From assembly GCA_024349245.1 (NCBI GenBank), contig JALDNG010000004.1:6380001-6444000 (forward strand): a DNA stretch of 64,000 nt, written 5' to 3'. Each line of letters opens with the position of its first letter. Position 1 is the stretch's first letter. The position numbers and the translations under genes were made by a program. This document shows positions 11,081 through 24,000 of this stretch, piece after piece. A model generated the notes under the pieces. That model saw only the letters and a program-made list of their open reading frames with translations, was not told the origin of the DNA and did not search any database. Source of the stretch: Neodontobutis hainanensis. Taxonomy: Eukaryota > Chordata > Actinopteri > Gobiiformes > Odontobutidae.

Positions 11081-12812
11081 CTAGCAATCACAAGCACGAC
11101 CTGCAAACAAGATGCACAAATAGAGACAGGATATGACAAATTTTGCTGATTTAACAGACCTTTGGGAAATGAGAGTTGGTAGTTTGGATTTTCTTTGGTT
11201 TCTTTTTTACACGACCTTTTTAATATTACCTAGGGTTTTATGTGTGTTGTCACAGCATAGATTTTACACCTAGCTGCTTTTATTCTCTATATTGTTTGCG
11301 TTATTTATTTCTTGTTTTGAACATATGTATTTTGTGCTACAATATAAAACAAGAGCATTCACTCCCTCTTTCCTAATCTGCCTGCCAGGCCCCCTGAGTC
11401 TCGACACCTGATGAACAGCAAGAGACATAGCTGAGCATGATGGGTATTTTCCATATGGACAGAGTAAATATGACTTCAGACTCTGGCTGGGAGTGGGACA
11501 GTTATGAAAGCTACTATTTCAAACTAAAATGCCACGCATCTCAAAAACACTACTGCAATTAAGGTATTACATTTATGTTCAGGAGCTCTTATTAACGGTC
11601 TACAGTGAGTATAATATCATCCTTCCAAAGTAGTCTTTCAATCTTTCAAGTAGTTGTTATTGTGTGTGTGTTGTGCTTATGCTTTAAAATGAAAATACTA
11701 AAAGATGAAATAAACCACTACCTTGGTCAGCGAGCATCTGTTGAGCATTGCTTCCTGTCCTCCTCCTGAAGAAGAAATAGAGGACAGTAATATTATTGTA
11801 TTAATTTGGTGTTTCAATATAAATGTGATCAGTATTTTAACCCGAATACAACATAAAATATCACAAAGATTCACCTCTTTTTCTGGTTAAACTTGCACCT
11901 GCAGTGGCCACCTGAAAAAGAGAAGGAACGTGCACTCCGTATCAGTACACATCCAAATGTAGATGTTGTTTTGTTCATATGTGCCATTTGTGTTTTCTTA
12001 CTGAACAGGATTGTGATGCCAATGAGACAGAGCACAGCAGCAAGAATCAGGCCTCCAACACGCAGCCTGTGGTAATCTGCACAAATAGATCCCAAATACA
12101 ATCAGATATGAACAATCTGAGGTTGATGAATATAACTGAACAAAGTATGTATAAAAAATAATGGATTACCAAATGTGAAAGGGTCTTCTTCAGCATTAGC
12201 TGCAGAAACAGAATTAGGGAGGAGTGAGTAAACAAAAATCTTAGGAAACATGGTCCAAAAATATAAACGTTAAAAGAGATGAAAATACACAATGGACTAC
12301 TTTAAAATTTTTGACATAACTATCACTGACATAGAGCTCTTACCCATCAATGCATTTCTATGTAAAGTAAACCAAGGATACACTTTAAGTCCGTTGACTA
12401 TTTTTTTCATATGTACATTTGAATGGAACTATTATTGACTGTAACTATAAGATCAGAGCATAAGCATCAGTCAAATGGAGGGGTTCTTACCGTTTTCTTC
12501 ATCTGCAAACACCAGGGACACAACTGCAAGAGTTTGGAAAGACATAAACATTACAAGATTATTACTGCAATATAAAGATATACAAGACTTTAGCTTCATT
12601 TTTGGCAGCATTTATACAAATCACAATAGATATAGATCAGACTAAGCATGTTGTTCTATTAGATGTGTTTTTCAGAGGCACAGGTATTAATCAGAGAGGT
12701 GGTAATTAATAGTCTACAAGTGCTTTTAATGGCTTTACAATCCTCAGACAACAGCAAAATGTGAGAGGTTGTACTTACTGGTCATCAACACCAAAGCACT
12801 GATCTTTGACAT
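11081..12812 (-). CDS. FXYD-family regulator of Na,K-ATPase (FXYD1/FXYD6-like)
   Basis: Seven small coding exons, all with GT-AG borders and compatible phases: 12779-12812, 12491-12523, 12170-12199, 12002-12076, 11875-11911, 11722-11765 and 11081-11100, giving 90 aa. A cleavable signal peptide (residues 1-18, ending LVFA) precedes a short acidic ectodomain. Then comes the signature DPFTFDYHRLRVGG, a single membrane helix (LILAAVLCLIGITILF) and a basic tail HCRCKFNQKKRRR ending ACDC. FXYD proteins bind the pump's alpha subunit and tune its ion affinity. The usual PFxYD motif reads PFTFD here, with Phe for Tyr. The CRCKFNQ tail is closest to FXYD1 and FXYD6. It lies in tandem with a second FXYD gene. 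A non-coding first exon probably ends at 17934. Confidence 0.93.
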
Positions 12813-13715
12813 TTTCAGTCTTGAGGTTTATTAACCTAAACAGGACAAATAAAAACATGAATGAGAATCATAACATTTATTGAACAAATGAAGCAGATGT
12901 GATTTAAATTTTCTACTACTCCTATCTTAGTCAGCAGCAAAATTAAACATTTAAGTACATAAACACGTCACCTAAGTGTTATCATTGACTAATGTTTGCA
13001 TGCAATGAATTTAAAGGCCATTTGAACAAGGCATTTTTCTATTATAATGATGTAAATGGCATTAGCTTTATTCCTTATGGCACAAATAATCAACTTATAA
13101 ATGTATGTGCAAGTTAGAAATAGGATTATACAGACAACAAAGACAGAGAAAACCTCATATTTTAATGCACATTCATCCATTCTTACTCAAGTATACACAA
13201 GGGCATTAGATCAGATTTGCAAAGTGGTCTCGACTTGTTTCTTCCACATTGAAACGGGGCAAAGAAACCTGATCTGATGATGGGCAGAAAGTGCTCTTAA
13301 TAGGAGAGCGAAATCTCTCTGGGTAAGACATTAACATGCTTTTTCTAGTTTCTGTCTCAACGTGTTTATTCATAACTTCAAAACAACATAACTCAGATCT
13401 TTTACATTTTTGATGTGTTCCAAAATAATAAAACATCACCTTTTTGGTTAATGGTGTAGGATTAATCATCTCCATACAACGCCCCTGGAGAGTTGTTGCT
13501 ATCGAGCTGTCATGCTAACCCGACAGCAGATGTAACATGTGCTCTGGGAGGAGACACACCTCACGACTCACAGCAGTGATTTTCCACCTACTGCACTTTT
13601 CCGCTCGGAGCACACCACAGTAATGAGCAAACATGCCTCATCCCTGTCAAACTGGGCATGAGCACATGGCAAATAGTTAGGAAACCGAACAAAAAACATC
13701 TATATCAAGCTACGG

Positions 13716-14003
13716 CAGTGTTTCTCAAACTATTCTCAATAAGTACCAATTGTATGAAGTCTAAAAATTTTTGAGTACCACCCACTCTTCTGTGTTATAT
13801 TACTCGTCATATAGTATAGTTCCAGTAAACTACATAGAAAAGTGGAGTCACAGTAAACTACATAGAAATATACAGTCATTTCTCAGGGGTCAGTTTGATT
13901 GCTAATTTTATCTTTATTTTTTAATAGTTTGAGTACCACTCAAGAAAGTCAAAGTAGTAGTAGTAGTAGCAGTGGTACTCGTACCAGAGATTGAGAACCA
14001 CTG
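13716..14003 (+). mobile_element. Non-autonomous hAT-type element, 288 bp
   Basis: The ends are cagtgtttctcaaa and ttgagaaccactg, imperfect inverted repeats of the CAGNGGTTCTCAA type known from hAT elements. The 8-bp flanks agctacgg (13708-13715) and agctatgt (14004-14011) match at six of eight positions, as expected for an old 8-bp target duplication. The inside is non-coding and contains a short tag trinucleotide run. Confidence 0.75.
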
Positions 14004-14560
14004 AGCTATGTCTTTTTTCAATTGGAGTAGGCTTTTCTGCTGAATCTATTTCAAATCAGAAACCGCACTAGCGTCAAACTATCTTCTGATAGTGTGTAAT
14101 CCTCCATCTCATCCCTTTAATTTTATTTAATTGTGTGCCTCAGGCTGTTTAAAAAGCGCAACAGTTGGCACCAGGCAAGACAAAAGCAGAAATACAGCCG
14201 TGAGTTGTATGTGAATGACAGTAACAGTCTGCAGTGAAAGATAAATAACAGTAACCTTTTGAAATTAACCAGGGCCTAGATTTTTGGCTCTCTTGGTATT
14301 TAGAGCAGTACCAGGATGTTTCTCTGCTGGTCCCTCTCCACAGCAACCCAAGGCAAGGCTGGGGGAATGTAGAGGATGGGAAACGGGCCAAAAAAAAAAA
14401 AAAAAACACTACAGAAGGGCTTACCTCAAAAATAAAGACACCCAGACAGAGAGAAGAGGCATTGAAGAGGACAGACGCACAAGAGTAGGAGGAACTATAG
14501 CCAGGAAGCTGGATAAGGCTGTACTGCCTCAGTGTGAAGATTATGTGGTAAAGTCAATGT

Positions 14561-14953
14561 TTGTGTAAGGTGCGGCGAGGAAAACGAGAGCAACTTTGCG
14601 TCAAAAATAGGTCCACCCTAAAGACAAGATCCCCTCTCACCAACAGAATAATGTGGTTTATGTTGTTCAAGAAAGGGTGCAGTGACAATTATGTTGGAGA
14701 AACAAAACAACGGCTTCACAGCTTCAGTATGTCTCAGCACAGAAGAGCCAACCCTGGTAGAGCTGAGTCTGCAGTCTACTTCCACCTCAAAGAGGAAGAG
14801 CATTCCTTTGAGGACAGCTATGTCCAAATTTTGACCAGAGAGGCCAAATGGTTTAAGAGAGGTGTGAAGGAAGCCATTTTTGTTCAAATGGAAAAGCCTT
14901 CTCTGAACAGAGGGGGTGGCCTTAGGAGCCTAGTATCTACAACACTGTTTTGA
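14561..14953 (+). pseudogene. Fragment with GIY-YIG endonuclease-like domain, probably from a Penelope-like retroelement
   Basis: The open frame contains NYVGETKQRLHS, resembling the second half of a GIY-YIG core, followed by a QHRR segment, AVYFHLKEEEHSFED and a C-terminal KPSLNRGGGL. GIY-YIG domains of this kind occur at the C-terminus of Penelope-like reverse transcriptases. No reverse transcriptase was found upstream, so this is a 5'-truncated relic in the first intron of the FXYD gene. Confidence 0.5.
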
Positions 14954-17933
14954 AACCTAAATCCAAACAGTTTCACTCGAGCAGGACAAGAACACCTGAA
15001 TAAAACAGTGACACTAACAACTCCCCACCATCTGAGAACAGAACAGCCTGGCCCAATCAAAGTTAGTTTCAGGTCTCCTTCTAGAGATAAAGCTCCGCTC
15101 TTGTACCAGTTAAACTCAGAATTGAAAGAGTTGCTTGGACAAGGGATAAAATGTCTTCACCTTAAAAAAAAAGTCCAGACGTCTTTGTGTTAAATCTTTT
15201 CTTCAAGATGACCTGGATGACTGAACCTTTACAGACACCCTCGTGTATACAATACGCCGGGTGTGGTTTGAAAGGAACAAAGGAACATTTCATCTTGTTT
15301 GGTTTAGTAATATTTTTTCCTTTTAAGTGTCAAGTTTTTTCCTCTAAATATCAAGGCACACTTAGTCAAGCTTTGTTATACTGTAATACAGCCGAAGATT
15401 TTGTTTTGGAAGTCCCCAGAGTTACATCTACTGGTTTGGTCTGGTCTAAGTATAAAGCCGTATCTGTTTTGAGTCTGTCACACTGCTCTACGCCTGTCAC
15501 CGCCTGTCCCTCCATTTGTGTGCAGCCCTTGCACCATCGCTCTTTCAAAATCTCTTTTATTCTGTCATTACCCACATCTCTCTGATACTCCTGCTCACTT
15601 CAAATGAAGAGTCTGAAAAATGGCCTGCTTCAAACTTGTGTTACCTCTCTAATCCTCATCTCTCTTTTCAAACCTGTTCCCTTTGCTTCCACACTTCTGT
15701 ACATCCTCGCTTCACCTCAGAGTCTGTTCCTTTTTTCTCCCTCTTTCCTCTTTTTAAAATGCTCTACCTGCATACTCAAAGATGTCCCTTTCTCTTTTTA
15801 TTGATTTAGTCTTTGTATGTAGCCCTGTACAAAAGTTACAGAGGTATAGTATGTTGTTGTGAATGCTCTCGTTTCACAGTGCATGTAGGTAATACAAATA
15901 AAGCTGCATTTACTTTTTACTGTGACAATCAAAGTCTAGTAATTGCACGTGTCATGTACTGTAGTATCTGAACTATTCATGTCTACTTTTCTAAACCCGC
16001 CCACTGCTGAGAGTGCAACACTGGACATTGGCCTGTGTATGTGTTCCTGTGCTGCGACAAAGACAGCTGCTTGTTCTTAGAGGAATGTTTTATTCCTAAA
16101 TTAGCAATGTTGGATTCCTCTGCTGCGCACATCCTTTATACGAAAGACAGGAAAGTCTCCAACATGTCAGACTGTAACACAACAAAAAACTTTTAACCCA
16201 TTACTTTTGTGAAGTGAAAGTGTCTTTTTTTATTGATTTTGACTGATATGTTGACACTGCTCAAACACATAACAGTAGTGCATCTGGAAAAGTAAACTAC
16301 AGTGGACAAACAGCACGTCAACCTAGCAACCTAGCAACAAAAATTGTGGTAAGAAGAGAGAAATGAGCAATGGAAATACATATAGTTTGGCAAGCCAACA
16401 AATATTCCCCTGAATGAAAACAGAACAGTTTGTGCATCTCAAGAGAATGAAGAATTTCTGCCTAAAGGCCAGACTGGTGGTGATAGCAGTTGGGACACAG
16501 CGGGATTGAGGGAGGTCACCATAAAAGAAACAGCCACAGTGAGCGGGGAGTGAAGCATACTAAAGCTGTGACTCATTCATGGTAACAGCAATGGGCTAGC
16601 AGCAAGAGGCTAGCAACTGTCTTACACTAGCCTCTGTGGAGCTGATCCAAAGGGAAATGAATGTAGAGATGGCTTTCACTTCCTCTTCAAAAGCCTCCAG
16701 GTCAGCTCAGTGTGTTTTATTGAATTCATTTGAAGTCTGGTTGAAGCTGAGGAAAGTCATAGCTGGGACAGCAGTGAAGGTCAAAGTCTAAAAATCAATA
16801 CTGTTGGTCGGTAAGGTTTCTAAATTTATTTGTGTGATGGTGGAAAGCTGAGGAGAGAGCACCTAAAAGCTTTCTCTCCTGACCATCTCGCTCAGTTGTT
16901 GTTTCCCTCGCTCGGTACCATTTGCTTTTTTAGGAACATAAGCCACGTGAGTCAATGAGGAAAGATGAGGAGAGGAAATTCATTTACCAAAGCAATGTCA
17001 TAACGCTTAGTCCTTGTCTTTCAGCTAAGCCTGTAACCTCTGTTCTGTCTCCCTTTCAACCGGTCATTCCTACATCTGCAGCAACAAATTACATCTTACA
17101 ATACTTTAGTTTGAGCATAGCTAAAGATATCAACTAAAAAGTAAAACGTAGGGTTGGCAAGAGCTTTGACCCCATCTGATACTTACAGAACTCTCTATAT
17201 ATCAGTGTTTAGGAAAAGTTTACTGTAATTGAATGTGATTAACGTAGTCAAACTACAAAGTATGCTTGGCAAAACTGTCAAGAGGCTCATACTCTTTTAG
17301 GGAAAGAAGTGACCCCAGAACATCCCAGGTCAAATATTTCTCTCACTGTTCTCTTTTCAGTAGCCGAATGCCTGCCCTTGTCATGTTCGTCCTTGTGCCA
17401 CAGAAGCAAATGGCTATCACTGTGGCCCTTATCATTATGGTGTATAACAATGCAAAATAAACAAAAAAGAAAAAAAAGGTTAATACTGTGTGTCTCTGAC
17501 TGAAATGTATAATCATACTTAAATGGTGATTCAACTATTTATTGTTCTAAAGATAAACATCTTAAATATATATACACTTGTTATAACTTTGTTTGACTCA
17601 ATAGAAATGATGAACAAGTACATTCAATAATTTTAAACAATTTTCTTAGTTCAATGTCTCCAGAAGAAACAGTTGAATTGAAAAGGCCAGATATGTTTAA
17701 ACTAGCTTACATTTTGTGCGTTAAACCTATTAACAGCGATAAAGTCTCTTCTCCAAAACTGAATAAAAGCATGCGTGACATCAGACAGTCGCCATTAAAA
17801 TTTGACAATGTAGCCTCCGTTCAACTTCGCACTACTTCAATGTGATGCCAGAGTCCATTACTTCATCAATCTCGATGTATTCCCTCCACTGAACAGAAAT
17901 ATCTGACAAACAGACCTTCTCTTGTAAACTTAC

Positions 17934-18010
17934 CCCTGTGTGTAAACTTGAGCGGTGTCAAAACTCGTCTCTCACTCAGGATGTCTTGGAGGCAGAAGCG
18001 TGCGTATACG
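17934..18010 (-). other. Probable non-coding first exon of the first FXYD gene
   Basis: On the minus strand, sequence ending acacacaggg is followed by GTAAGT, a strong donor at 17928-17933. No other gene start fits this donor, and the FXYD ATG exon has a good acceptor upstream. The upstream limit of this exon is not determinable from sequence. Confidence 0.35.
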
Positions 18011-18454
18011 TAGCGCGCCAACACCCTTCGCCACTGTCGCACTCAACAGGTTGGCTTGGTTTTAGCTTCAAAAAAAAAAAAAAAAAAAGAGCGAACAAAA
18101 AGCGGAGGGCGAGTTTTAACTGAAGGAGTCCTGATCTGGGGTCAGTGGAGTTTTCGCCATTTACGGCTGAGAAGTTAAAAAGACTACGCATGAGCTGGGC
18201 GTGGAGCAGATCCAGGGTCAGAGCTGAGAACTGGAGGAGGAGTTGGGGTTTATTTTTTGGTTTGTCGATGACGACTGCAGGGTAATTTCCAGTTGATTTA
18301 TTTGCATATGTGGCGTCAGGGGCTTTTAATATGTTACTAACCAAGACTATAACAGCAAAAGGTGCATTGTATTGGTTTGTTGGTGACATCTTTATGTCAC
18401 CTTTTTTGCAATTCTTCTACAACTCAAACAGAAAAGTTGTAAATGACTAACAGG

Positions 18455-18460
18455 TTTATT
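18455..18460 (-). terminator. Candidate polyadenylation signal of the second FXYD gene
   Basis: AATAAA on the minus strand, about 290 bases past the stop codon at 18749. Position and spacing are reasonable but no downstream element was verified. Confidence 0.35.
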
Positions 18461-18748
18461 ATACAACAAAACACACATAAAAGGGAAATGGGGCAAACAC
18501 AACATGACATAACAATGTGGACATGTATTTCTAAATTTCTCATGAAAATATATTTAAATATTTGATATAATTTGTTTTTACAGATAGAACTGAATATAGC
18601 ATTACCACTGGGGCTGATACTATAGACAGTGACCTTTTGCAGCTGTCTATTTGCTCAGGTCTGTACAGGTGACCCCCATCACCAATCTCTTCACCCCATT
18701 GTCTGTCAGGTCTTCCTCCTGGCTCAAACCGGTTTGTCAGCTGCGTGC

Positions 18749-19713
18749 TCAAATTTCACCGTCATCATCTATTTTCCTGCAGAGAAAGGAATAAGAGAAA
18801 AAGGGCGGGACATTAATTAGCATTACAGTTGGTCAGCAACAGGGCAATAGCGAAGGTTGAAGGCTTACTTGGTGGGCTCTTTGTTGCACTTGTAATCTGC
18901 AAAGATGAAGAAAAACAAACATTAGGAAGCACGCTGCTGTGTTTGGTTTCTGTCAAAAGTGTCAAACTTACAGATTACAAGTGCACTTCCTCCAATCACC
19001 AGCAAGCAAGCAATAATCAGACCTCCGATTCGTAACCCTTCATAGTCTGTAAAACAATAAAAATGCAGGTTATGAAAGGATACAGTCTGTGAAGGTTCTC
19101 AGTCATCCAAGTCATCCAGGCTTTTCTTCTGGATACAGTAACCGATTCTCACTAAACCCACTATTTACCTTTGTCAGGCTCATTAACAAGCAGCATTTTA
19201 TGTTCAGTGTTGAAAATGTTTGCATCACAAGTCATAAGTGTGTACTTACTGTAAACAAATGGATCTGCCAGACGAGAAAGACAGCAACAAGGACAAAAAG
19301 GGAAAAGAGAGATTATTTTATAAAATTGCTATAGGCCCACTTTGTACAACTCAACAGCAGCTGATTTTAGACAATACTATCACAGTTTTATTAGAACTCT
19401 ACTAATGGACAAAGGGCTTTAGACTATTGTTTTAGGGACATAACAGATTTAGTTCTCTATGATTTCCTAAAAAAACTGTTCAACAACATGAGTTTTGAGC
19501 CTTACTTGCTTCAGTTTCCGCAAAAAGGGAAAAGAACGCTGCCAGAAAATCAGACAAGATTATTTTATTATGGGAGAATCAGTTTATCAATTGTTTTTTT
19601 TTTTATTGCAACTAATACAATTGTTTCTTGAGACAAACATATACACAACTTAGACATATTATTCCATGTTTTATTCCTTTACCTGCCATCAGAGTCAGAA
19701 AGCTGAGTCCCAT
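18749..19713 (-). CDS. FXYD-family Na,K-ATPase regulator with a variant FXYN motif
   Basis: Six coding exons: 19683-19713, 19506-19538, 19250-19264 (only 15 bp), 18972-19046, 18869-18896 and 18749-18776, giving 69 aa. A signal peptide (MGLSFLTLMAAFFSLFAE) precedes a very short ectodomain, the signature NPFVYNYEGLRIGG, one membrane helix (LIIACLLVIGGSALVI) and a short tail YYKCNKEPTKKIDDDGEI. The membrane exon is 75 bp in phase 1-1, exactly as in the neighbouring FXYD gene, showing common descent. The Asp of FXYD is Asn here, because the codon assembled across the 19250/19046 junction is AAC. Such a compact protein resembles short FXYD members such as FXYD2. A leader exon likely ends at 21013. 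Confidence 0.9.
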
Positions 19714-21012
19714 CTTCAAAACCCAACTGAAAAGTGAAAAGAACATTTCTCATATTAAACAATGCTATACACTTTTCTCACGGAAGACATTTTTTTGTTG
19801 CAAGATGAGAGGTCAGTATCTCAGCAGCAGGGATGCATTGTGGATGTTTTGAGAATAAACAACAGATTAAATTTTGTCACAGGGCGAAACCCAGCGGGTT
19901 TTTACACAACTTTCCTTAAACACACTGTCATGTGTTGGTCAGTATTTTAAAATACTTTCTCAGCCCTTGGATTCTCTCTTATCTTATCAGCAGCCACTTT
20001 AGGTTTAAAAGATCAAAAGCATAATTGGAAACAAATTAGCAACAAAAGATCATTTGTAACTAATGACAATAAAACCTTGAAGACTAAAGCGATAAAGCTG
20101 TGAAAAGAACTCTGACCTTGGACACCCTGTGCCACACGGAGGTTACATTTGCAACATCTCATAGTTTAGTGCATTTCTACTCTGTTTAACTAGTGGTTAA
20201 GCATTAAATTAACCAACTTAACCACATTACAGCAACTCGTCAGTTTTTTCCAACAACTGGGATTTATAGATACTTTTGAAGACAATGGTACTCTGAAGAA
20301 CAGCCATGGTATTGTGCTTTTAGCTCTGAGGATGTCAAGAGAAGGTTACAGAGACCTTTGTGACCTTCAGAAGGTTTTTACAACTATCAATGCATTAGTC
20401 AAGGTCACCCAGGCCAGCATCATTTACTGAGGAATACAGAGACTTTCTGAGGTTTAGGTTTATTTGTTTTTGATAAGATAATCTCTTGCACCTCTCTTCC
20501 ACAGTTCACTTTCTGTTGTCTGTGTGAACTTCAGCAAATACACTTTTAAACGTATTAGTAGTAGCAAGATCATTTTGGTCATTTTACAATTTACAAGCAA
20601 ACAAAAATGCCAAGGAAGGATAAGCTAAATTCATTCACCTTTGTATAATATTATCTTAAAGTTTAATTTTTTAAATATTAAGCTACCTGGATTTACATGT
20701 TTTCAGTTCAGCATCGAGACTATTCCACAGTTCAACCCCTGAACAAACAGAAATCTGTGTTTGACATTGGTTCTGGTCCCTGGTTTACTGAACATACGTG
20801 TTCCTCTGAGCTCATAAGGAGTAGATACAAAACAAGTTTTGAACACAGTTAGGAAGTTTCTTGAATTTTATTTTAAACATTATATTGGTTATTTTATATT
20901 CTGCCAAGAATGAGTTGTTAAAAGAAACTAGCTGACTGATCAAATATACACAAACCAGACACTGTGTTGTTAAGCTTGGACCCCCCTCTGACTGCGTACT
21001 ATCAAAACTTAC
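19714..21012 (-). other. Probable first intron of the second FXYD gene
   Basis: The acceptor ttttcag lies 13 bases upstream of the ATG at 19713, and a strong donor ends a leader exon at 21013. No coding exon, repeat family or RNA gene was recognised in this 1.3-kb stretch. Confidence 0.45.
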
Positions 21013-21060
21013 CTGAGCCGCTGATTCAAGTGCAGAAGAGCGTGGGCAAATCTTGACTGT
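21013..21060 (-). other. Probable non-coding first exon of the second FXYD gene
   Basis: The minus strand reads gaatcagcggctcag followed by GTAAGT (21007-21012), a textbook donor. It fits as the 5' untranslated exon of the FXYD gene. The transcription start is not known; the upper boundary given is approximate. Confidence 0.4.
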
Positions 21061-24000
21061 CTAGACAAAAGCACGTCCTGTCTTTTTCAGCTGAATCAGT
21101 AGCTGCTGCTCCTCCTATTTGTTTCAAATGTAAACATTTGTGTATTTGACCATCAGCTGTGTTGTGCCATAAACACAAGTGTGCAGTCATCAACGTCACC
21201 TCAAAGTCAAGTCTGAATTCATAGCAAATTTAAAACAACTTTATTTGACAAAAGCAACATATTAGCTATATAAATATGATTAAAGCCATCATTACTATTA
21301 TTATGATGAAAAAAAAGAGAAAATGAAAGAAATATTGAATTTCTTTCCAATTAATTTTTTTTCCCATGGACCAAATAAACTAAACTAAACTAAACTACAA
21401 ATAAGGGTGGTGCAGTATCATGTAATCTTGAGATGGACAATGGACTCTTTCTTTTCGGTCTCTATCATCATTTCTTACACATGCTGTGATCTGAATTGTC
21501 TCTTCCTCTTGCTCTGGCCAGGTGTCCAGGTAATCCCATCTGTGATTAAAAACACTGCTGTTGATCTCATGGTTGATGGACATTTGCCTTTGAGTCACCT
21601 TTGGCAGGAAGGAACATCTACCTGAGAGTATCTGCAGTATGTCCTGTATGTAAGACAATCAATCAAGACCCAAGTATGTAAATACGGACATCTATAAATT
21701 AAGATGAGATGAATACTAAAAGGAGCGGCCTCGAGTGCTCAACACTAACGGTACGTCCATATGGTGCAGAACAGGAGCTATTTCTAGCTTTACAGTCACT
21801 CACAAGCCCTTCTGACAAGTGATAAAACTCTGGCGGCGGAAAAGATAGAGGCCAACACAAGGTGATAATAGAATAAAACAGAGTGACGACTCATCAGCCA
21901 TGCAAAAGGAGAGACAGAGAGAAGAGGGTGCAGATAACAGTTAAAGTGCCAAAAATACTGCCTGCATTATCACATTGACTTTGACAAAGCTTGTGATTCA
22001 CGCAGCATTACCGTTTATGTGTTGTATACCTTATATAATTAATTAGGTCAGGTGTGGAGAAATCTACGGCTCATGAGTTGAGTGTGTTCACTGGCGTCAC
22101 TCTCTTTTGTGTCAATGACATGACATGGGTGTGAATGTGGGGGTGTGCGCGCTGTGGGTTTTATTTTGTCAGTGATTAAATGAATGGGAGAGCCTTGCAT
22201 TTTTAATATTTAATACAATAAACATTTCTTTGAAGGTGATGGTGTCAGTGTCACGTCACATGACCTACTTCCTTATCGAGGTCGAGCCAGGCTTAATCAT
22301 CATCAAAGTGCATTAAAGGGACAGTATGTAGTTGTATCTCCTTTCGGTCGTCAGCAGGGGGAGTGGGGTTCAGGAAGCAGAAAATAAAAGATGTGACCTA
22401 AGCTATAGCAATTGCCAAATGGTTTAATTTGCTGAATGTGTTGCTCTTATAGTTGTTGCTCTTCGCTAAACTCCAGCTGTAGCAGTAAACCAGCACAGTA
22501 AAAGTATACTGCGCAGTAGCTCTTAGACTGCTGTGTATGTGTATACTGTGCATTGATGCATAGTATTGATGAGGGTTGTATGAAAGTGGTGGCACCCGTA
22601 TTGGGTTTTGTTCTGTGAATGTGGCGTATTATAATTGTTTAGTTTTTTCTCCTTGTAACTTTAATTTAAATGGCTGAAAATAAGTTTAGTCTGTGCGTTA
22701 GTCTCATATTTTATTTATAAATGGACCAAAATAAACTAATAAACAATAAAAAAAGATAAACTACAATATGTGACCCAGGATGGCACTTAAAGTCTTTGGT
22801 ATTTATATTTTTGATTCAGTTATAGACTGTCAAGAATTGTTTCAATAATATTTCAGAAGACGAGAAGTAGAAATAGAGGCAGAAAATCCACCCACAACTT
22901 TCCAAAAAGAGCACCTCGTTTTGATCCCTCCTGTCCTACAAGTGTCCATTTTTTCCACCAAAACCTGTCAAAATCCATGCCCCTTTCTTTTACTCCATCA
23001 AATAAAACAGTGGCTTCTCTTTCAAGTAATCCCAATCGTTAATTTTGTGTAACAGGATGTAACAGGACAGTTTGTTAGTTTAGAGGTCATCTCAAACACA
23101 CACTGAACAACATAAGTTGTCATGTGCCATGTTATCGAGGTTTGTCTGATATGATGGTATTTGTGCTGTTTATACATCAACATGGCAGCTGCAGGGCTCA
23201 AATCTAGTTTTTTTTGTGCATAGGTGTTTAATAGATAATAGTTATTTATGTTTTTATTTGTTTTATTCATTCATTCAGTTTCTGCCACTGTTCTCTGTTT
23301 TTTGGTAATTTTGATATAAATAAAAGAAGTGACCACTTTATTTATTGAGCTGACTTTATTCCTCAGCTCTAATTAATCATTTAGATGAATACTTTTTGTA
23401 ACAGTGCATGCTTTTACTCCAGCACACCCTGTGGCTACTCTACCCCACTCCACAAAAAAAAACTGAATGGTGATTCAACATTGACCGTATCCAAGCAATG
23501 CACTCACAGCAAGGCATTTTCTTGAGTTTTGTTCAAGACAGTGTGAGGAAACCGGACACCAGAATCTGTCAGAATGTGTGGAGCAGCTGAGTCAACACGT
23601 TGCTCCATACTCTACCTCTGTTGTATCAACCCAAAGGCCGGTGGAGGAGGGCTATCCGCTGACCTGCCACAGTGTTTGTGTGTGTGCTTTGTGTCTGTGT
23701 GTTTCCTGCTGGCTGCCCATGGCCTCTGACAGGTGTCACAACACGGTCAGCCGAGGGAGCTGACAAAATGAAGACCACAGTCGAAGGCACTCACTTGTTG
23801 TCATGTGCTTTAGACAGTTTTAATTAAATGTTCCTGCTGAGTTAATAAAAAAAAACAAAAAACAGTACTACCAATAATTTAACATTCCCCTTTCCCAAAA
23901 CACTCTCCCGCAGAATACAATAAAGCCATCTCTTCTTGTGTATACTATGATCTCATTTTGTTATTATTCTACACATGCTTTGTCTGGTTATTTTGTTGCA

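Larger units (their letters stand above)
12813..17933 (-). other. Probable long first intron of the first FXYD gene
   Basis: The acceptor cctgtttag lies just upstream of the ATG exon at 12812, and a strong donor (GTAAGT) ends a likely leader exon at 17934, implying a 5.1-kb intron. It contains a hAT-type element and a Penelope-like fragment, listed separately. Nothing else recognisable was found. Confidence 0.4.

Noticed and set aside
14149..14568. Open frames on both strands just upstream of the GIY-YIG fragment
   Set aside because: They cross a poly(A) run, show no domain and are not in frame with the GIY-YIG fragment.
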